From Acestrorhynchus altus (lineage: Eukaryota; Chordata; Actinopteri; Characiformes; Acestrorhynchidae), in contig CM067507.1 of NCBI GenBank assembly GCA_034509495.1, forward strand, positions 30,277,392-30,341,391: 64,000 nt of DNA, read 5' to 3'. The notes beneath the pieces are model-generated. The model had not been told where the DNA came from and made no database searches. It saw only the letters and a program-made list of their open reading frames with translations. Below, one piece after another: positions 59,265-64,000 of the stretch (position 1 is the stretch's first letter; every line of letters begins with the position of its first letter). The position numbers and the translations under genes are program-made.

Positions 59265-59316
<52 letters not shown>
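59239..59316. repeat. (GA)n(TG)n compound microsatellite
   Basis: GA units to 59266 then TG units to 59316. Confidence 0.96.
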
Positions 59317-59318
<2 letters not shown>

Positions 59319-59463
59319 AGAAGACTATAATGGTGGCATGGGGGTGTTGTAGAATGACAGAGGTGCTTTGCCAGATGTGACCTATTCCACTGGCCCGTGC
59401 AGAACATAAAAAACCAAGTAGACTTGGTACGATGAATAAGCTGCCCTCAACTCTCTCTCTCAA

Positions 59464-59466
<3 letters not shown>

Positions 59467-59490
<24 letters not shown>
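59467..59490. repeat. (AC)n microsatellite
   Basis: About 12 AC units. Confidence 0.93.
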
Positions 59491-59495
<5 letters not shown>

Positions 59496-59647
59496 ATTTT
59501 GCTGTTGACACAGGTGCCATCGTAAAGTACTGAGATAGCATCAGCATGATAAATGGCTGAGCTAAAGGAGAGGGCCGATGACGCTGCCTTTCAGCATGCC
59601 GAAGCAAGAGCAACGTGCTTTTTGTCCCTCTTTCCATTCATATACCC

Positions 59648-59750
59648 ATCCATCCATGCAGCCATCCATCCATCCATCCATCCATCCATCCATCCATCCA
59701 TCCATCCATCCATCCATTCATCCTTCCATCCATCCATCCATCCATCCATT
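59648..59750. repeat. (CATC)n tetranucleotide repeat
   Basis: About 25 CATC units with a few interruptions (CATGCAGC, CATTCATCCTTC). Confidence 0.96.
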
Positions 59751-60665
59751 CTGGATGTTATGATACACATACAAACCCTACCTTACCTACCTAGTCTCAC
59801 CAGTAATACGTTCCAAGACTCCTTAAAATAGTTTTAACTCATTTTATATTTTGTCAATGTCTCACTTAAAACTCTGAACTTTCACTAGAAGTCAATGTAA
59901 ATAAATTTTATTTCAAGTCATTTTCGAGCATTTCTTAGAGCAAGTTTTTTTTTGACAGAATGTAAAGAACAATTGCTTAATTCAGATTATGCCATTTAAA
60001 TTTTTCTTCAATATCAAAAATCGTATCTTAGAAAGAATTTATGCCATCCTATATCTATCCATCCGTCCATCCCCCACCCACCTCTTCTCCTCCCAATCCA
60101 TCAGTTGCCCAGAGCTGGCCTCTGTGCCTGCTTGGCCAAGTTTGATGTGGCTCTGAAAATTGTGCTGTTAACTGGAAGCACATGTTTCTTTCCCCTATTT
60201 TCCCCCATTTCTCTCCTCCAGGGCCCTTTTAGGAGATACTTGCAGAAGACAGCATGACAAGATAAGTACAACCCTCTTTTTTTTGGAAAATACACAAGCA
60301 TATCATCTAGAAATCCCTGAAAAGGATCCCATAAAGGGCCTAATAAACGACGGGATCTAACACAGGGAGGGTTTTGGTGGCTCTGTGGAGAGAGTGTCCC
60401 TCATTACACACTAGCAGAAAAAGGCTGCAGTAATGGCTTGATTGCATTCAAAGATAGATGTGGTGAAATGGGAGATCCACTACATTCACCCTCTCCCATT
60501 CAATCTCTCTCTCATTCTCTTTTCCTTTCTCTGTGGGCATGTCATACTTGATTGCTTTCTTTCCTGTCTTTTGTCTCTTCATTTTGGTCTGAAATTTGAC
60601 AGTTTCATGCTGTGAACAGAAGCAAAACATTCTTTTTTTCTTTTATGTGTTTGTGTCTATTTTAT

Positions 60666-60687
60666 ATAATAATAATAATAATAATAA

Positions 60688-60718
<31 letters not shown>

Positions 60719-60744
60719 AAGAAAAAGAAGAAGAAGAAGAAGAA
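60666..60744. repeat. (AAT)n(AAG)n compound repeat
   Basis: AAT units to about 60690, then GAA/AAG units to 60744. The poly-Arg open frame across it is an artefact. Confidence 0.95.
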
Positions 60745-61084
60745 AAACAAGGAATAATAAAATAATTAGAACATGGTTGGAGGGGTTTTGGAGGGGCCTC
60801 TCTCATTTAAACTACAAAAATTACTTTGGTTTGCTCTATTGAAGTAAGTGAGACCCCAATGGCGAAATCTAAAGAGTTCTCCGAGACCTTCTGAAAAAAC
60901 GTTTTAGATGCATATGAGTCTGGTAATGAATTTTAAAAGATCTTAGAACAATCATAAACCAGTCATTCCACTGTCTAGAGAACAATTAAAACAACTGTCA
61001 AAATGACCAGGTCAGGTATCACAGTACCTCCTCTACCATAAAATGTGACTGCACAGGTGTGATTTTTTAAATGGGTTTGAAAGA

Positions 61085-61400
61085 AGAAAAACAGACTAGC
61101 CAGCTCAAGCTTGTTGACCAACATAGCTCTTGACCAACATGGGTCTACAAGCCTGATCAGCTTGACAAAGCTAGACAACCAGTATAACCAAGCTTGACTA
61201 TGCTGGTTTGGCCAATTTATGACTAATCGCATGACTAAGCTGATCGACAAGCATGACCAAAATGAAACGCAACATAGACTATGATGGTCCAGAGCTGGTC
61301 ACAACCATAATCTCTTCAGCAATTCTGACCATTAGATACCAGCTTAGACTATCTGAAACCAGCTGTTAGCAGAAGCTGGTACTGGTCAATGATTCTGGCA
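61085..61400. repeat. GCTGGT/ACCAGC quasi-palindromic repeat
   Basis: Many short words of the type AGCTTGACCA, GACCAACAT, TATGCTGGTT, AGCTGGT and ACCAGCTT appear on both strands. It is an internally repetitive sequence seen in other fish genomes; not coding. Confidence 0.6.
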
Positions 61401-62317
61401 TTGCACTACAGTTCGTTCTACCAACTGCTTGATGTGAAGTTGATTCCAGTTAGCAGTAAGTGCTCTTGTCTTTTTGTGGCTCATTTCAATGCTCACACAC
61501 ACCTGCTAGTATGCACCACTACCGTAACATCTGTGTGTTATCATTAGATTGACAAGTGTAACCACGTCTACACCAGCACCCACCCAAATACTGTAAGACA
61601 ATTGATGTTCGCCTGCTAATACTGTCTAATACCAGTTAATCTGTTTATCTTTAAACAGTACCTCAATCCTTACTTTCCTGATCTCATTAGATGAGTGTGT
61701 GACACACTTTCTCCCTGTCTTACCAAGTCTAGCATTAGCCCTTATTTCATCCAGCACACACTCTCTCCCTTTCTCTCTCCCTCTCTCTCTCTATGGATTG
61801 ATTTTTTTAGCTGAAGGCCGGGTTCTATCACAGCTTGGACAGCAGCAACAGAGCAACACAGCGCCGTCTCCAAGCATAACACCATTCTTCATTGGCTCTG
61901 GAGAAGCAGCACATGTCCAAGCGAATAAGTTAACAGCTAATAAAGGAACAACACATCAAACTAGAGTGCATACCAGTCCCCCACCCCCAGACAACATGAC
62001 CTTATTTCACATGATCCTTCTTTTGTCACAAGGATGACTTAAATCTGTTGCTGATCAGACACATCAAACACAAACAGTTCAATGTGGGGCATTTGTGAAG
62101 TAAATGCTATTGACGACTGTTGATTGTTGTTATTAAGCAATGATTGCTTTTGCCATCATTACAGTAAACATTACAGTTATGGGCACATAGCTGCTATGGA
62201 AAGTATCTATATCTAAGTATATATTTTTGTTTTGTCATCTTTCAGTTTGACTCCATGTTTATCAGTGACGTTTTCCAATTTCACCCATATGGAAATCATA
62301 TATATCAAACATATTGA

Positions 62318-62640
62318 CTTTATGTTGCATCCCACTGCTGACACAGATGTGTAAATGCACACACAGCTTGTCTAGTCCCTGTAGAGAAGTAATGCCAATA
62401 AAATAAGTCTTGCTGAAGCAGATAAATATAAACATTTTGACACCATACGTATTGCCAGATATGGAACAGAGACGTATAAGGCCTCCAAGCATTGAGCTTT
62501 GGAGCAGTGGAACTGTGTTCTCTGGAATGATGGGGCTCCCTCCAACGAGTTGGGAATGAGCTGGTGTGGTGATCATTCAGCATCCTGACTTCCTGAATGT
62601 GTTGTGTCCCAAGTCTTTTGTCCATATAGCATATGCTGGT
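62318..62640 (-). mobile_element. Family I element copy, reverse, internally deleted
   Basis: GTAAATGCACACACAGCTTG, TGTAGAGAAGTAATGCCAAT and GCAGTGGAACTGTGTTCTCT are in reverse order. Near 62600 the sequence jumps from GAATGTGTTG to GTCCCAAGTCTTTTGTCCAT, removing the segment that normally precedes the terminus. Confidence 0.8.
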
Positions 62641-64000
62641 ATATGCTTATATATGGCTGACATACATCTCATATTTGAAAATAGCCATTTTCCAATAAAT
62701 CAGCCTATGCTGTTGTCACATATTGAAATATATGTTGGACATAGAATTTCATATATTCTAATATATGTGATATATTTAAAACCTATGTTTTTCCATATTG
62801 CAGATTTTTGTATAGGGTCTACCCTGTAACATTTGTTTAAGAGCAATTTCTTCACTGCTCTATCTCTATCAATTTCTCAGCTGCTCCTTTCAGGAGACAA
62901 ATGACAGACTGGTCAAATCCACAGCCTCAGTGCTAAGCTGCACTATACATCAGTTAAAGCTGCTGGTCACTGAAGTGTTTTGTAGGGTGAAAGTAATGTA
63001 GGAGATTCAGCAAACTGTATAATAAATACTAATCAGAATCTCCTGCAGTCAACCAAGGTTGCGTCCCTGAGGTCTGAGGCCTGCCAGCCTGCGCTGTTTG
63101 CAAACACATCACAGCTAAAATGAACTGGTGAAGCTGGAGCTGAATTTACTGTAGACTAGGAATTCATGGAACACTGCAGCATTTTTCACCTTAATCGACT
63201 TGGAAACGTTGATTACCATGAATATTAATTTCATTTTCATTTAATTAAATACCAGAAAATTTGATTTTGTCAGTAATCTATGAATGAATGTGTTTACACT
63301 TAATCAGATAATGGGACAACTCAGAGTTTACACAAGTCAGATTCTATTTTGTGAGTTTCTGCTGGTTTGGCCCACTGGTTTGTGCTGATTGCCTGTCACA
63401 GGTACAGCTTGTCAGGAGGAATGCATGCGCAGACTGAAAAAAATGAAAAAAAGCAGACTAAGGAGTATACATGCACGGAGAAATCTGATTACTGAGCTAC
63501 AATCTAGCTCTTTTTACCAAATTTCTTAATCAGATTTACAGTCAGATAAAAGAAAGGTCAGTGTATGCTGTTTACATTACCACTTGAATAATCAGATATG
63601 AGCAGAAATTCAATTAGATCAGACTGTTGAGTGCATATAAACACACTCAGTAAAAGGTGTATGTGTGGTGGATATCTGCTCATTGACTTCTATTCAAAGT
63701 GTGTTTTGAGTGAACAGATTTTTTGCTCTTTATTAAGCAAAAGAAAAAAAAATCACCCATGGTAATCATCTATATGCTACAAAACAGCAGATTTATTTGA
63801 CTTATTTGGAAAAAATTGAAGTATTCCGTCCTTCTTTTTAATATTTTTGTCACCCATAATTTAAAGGCATATTTGAATAGTCCTCTAGTTTAATCTCTTA
63901 TAAAGAAGGTCTTTGTGCTTTTATACCATTAGGTGAGTGTTTGATGGTCTGTTTATGTTCATCCCTGGTGCTAAGTAGCAGTTGGGGTGGGTTGGAATGG

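Overview
The window looks like teleost fish nuclear DNA, probably from an otophysan (characin or catfish-like) lineage. The evidence is a spliced vertebrate gene with canonical GT/AG introns, very dense dinucleotide microsatellites, tRNA-derived SINEs and short non-autonomous DNA elements of the kind common in those fishes. The species assignment is inference only. There are no prokaryotic features such as operons or CRISPR arrays.

One gene dominates: neuropilin-1 (nrp1; nrp1a versus nrp1b cannot be settled here), on the minus strand. Fourteen coding exons run from 52734 (first half of CUB domain a2) down to the stop codon at 8924. They match human exons 4 to 17 in order, domain content and intron phase. 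Signal peptide, CUB a1 and promoter lie beyond the right edge. Layout in transcript order: CUB a2 (52734-52511, 47250-47095); F5/8 domain b1 (42758-42592, 30461-30316, 27794-27651); F5/8 domain b2 (21037-20706, 19109-18965); linker with the proteoglycan-type Ser-Gly site (13928-13818, 12251-12204); MAM domain (11093-10950, 10635-10358, 9647-9551); juxtamembrane stalk (9397-9344); transmembrane helix, cytoplasmic tail and C-terminal SEA PDZ ligand (9210-8924). A 3' UTR of up to about 2.8 kb probably follows, ending near 6100. The encoded co-receptor for VEGF and class 3 semaphorins keeps every b1-pocket residue and CUB a2 calcium ligand I could check.

Three exons (a2 exon 1, b1 exons 2 and 3) each lack one base relative to the conserved frame, while the other eleven are intact. 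Sequencing or assembly error is the most likely cause, but an inactivated allele or decaying paralogue is not excluded by sequence alone.

The rest is intron and downstream intergenic DNA. Positions 1-6100 hold an AGT-rich tract split by a SINE, a 1.2-kb 23-bp minisatellite with higher-order structure, a dead Tc1-like transposase, and one copy of a 250-bp direct repeat. The introns carry SINEs (one with a perfect 14-bp target-site duplication), a foldback DNA element, about nine copies of one dispersed element family, and many microsatellites. The block 38300-42000 in the largest intron is unusually free of repeats. I found no second protein-coding gene and no convincing undescribed system.
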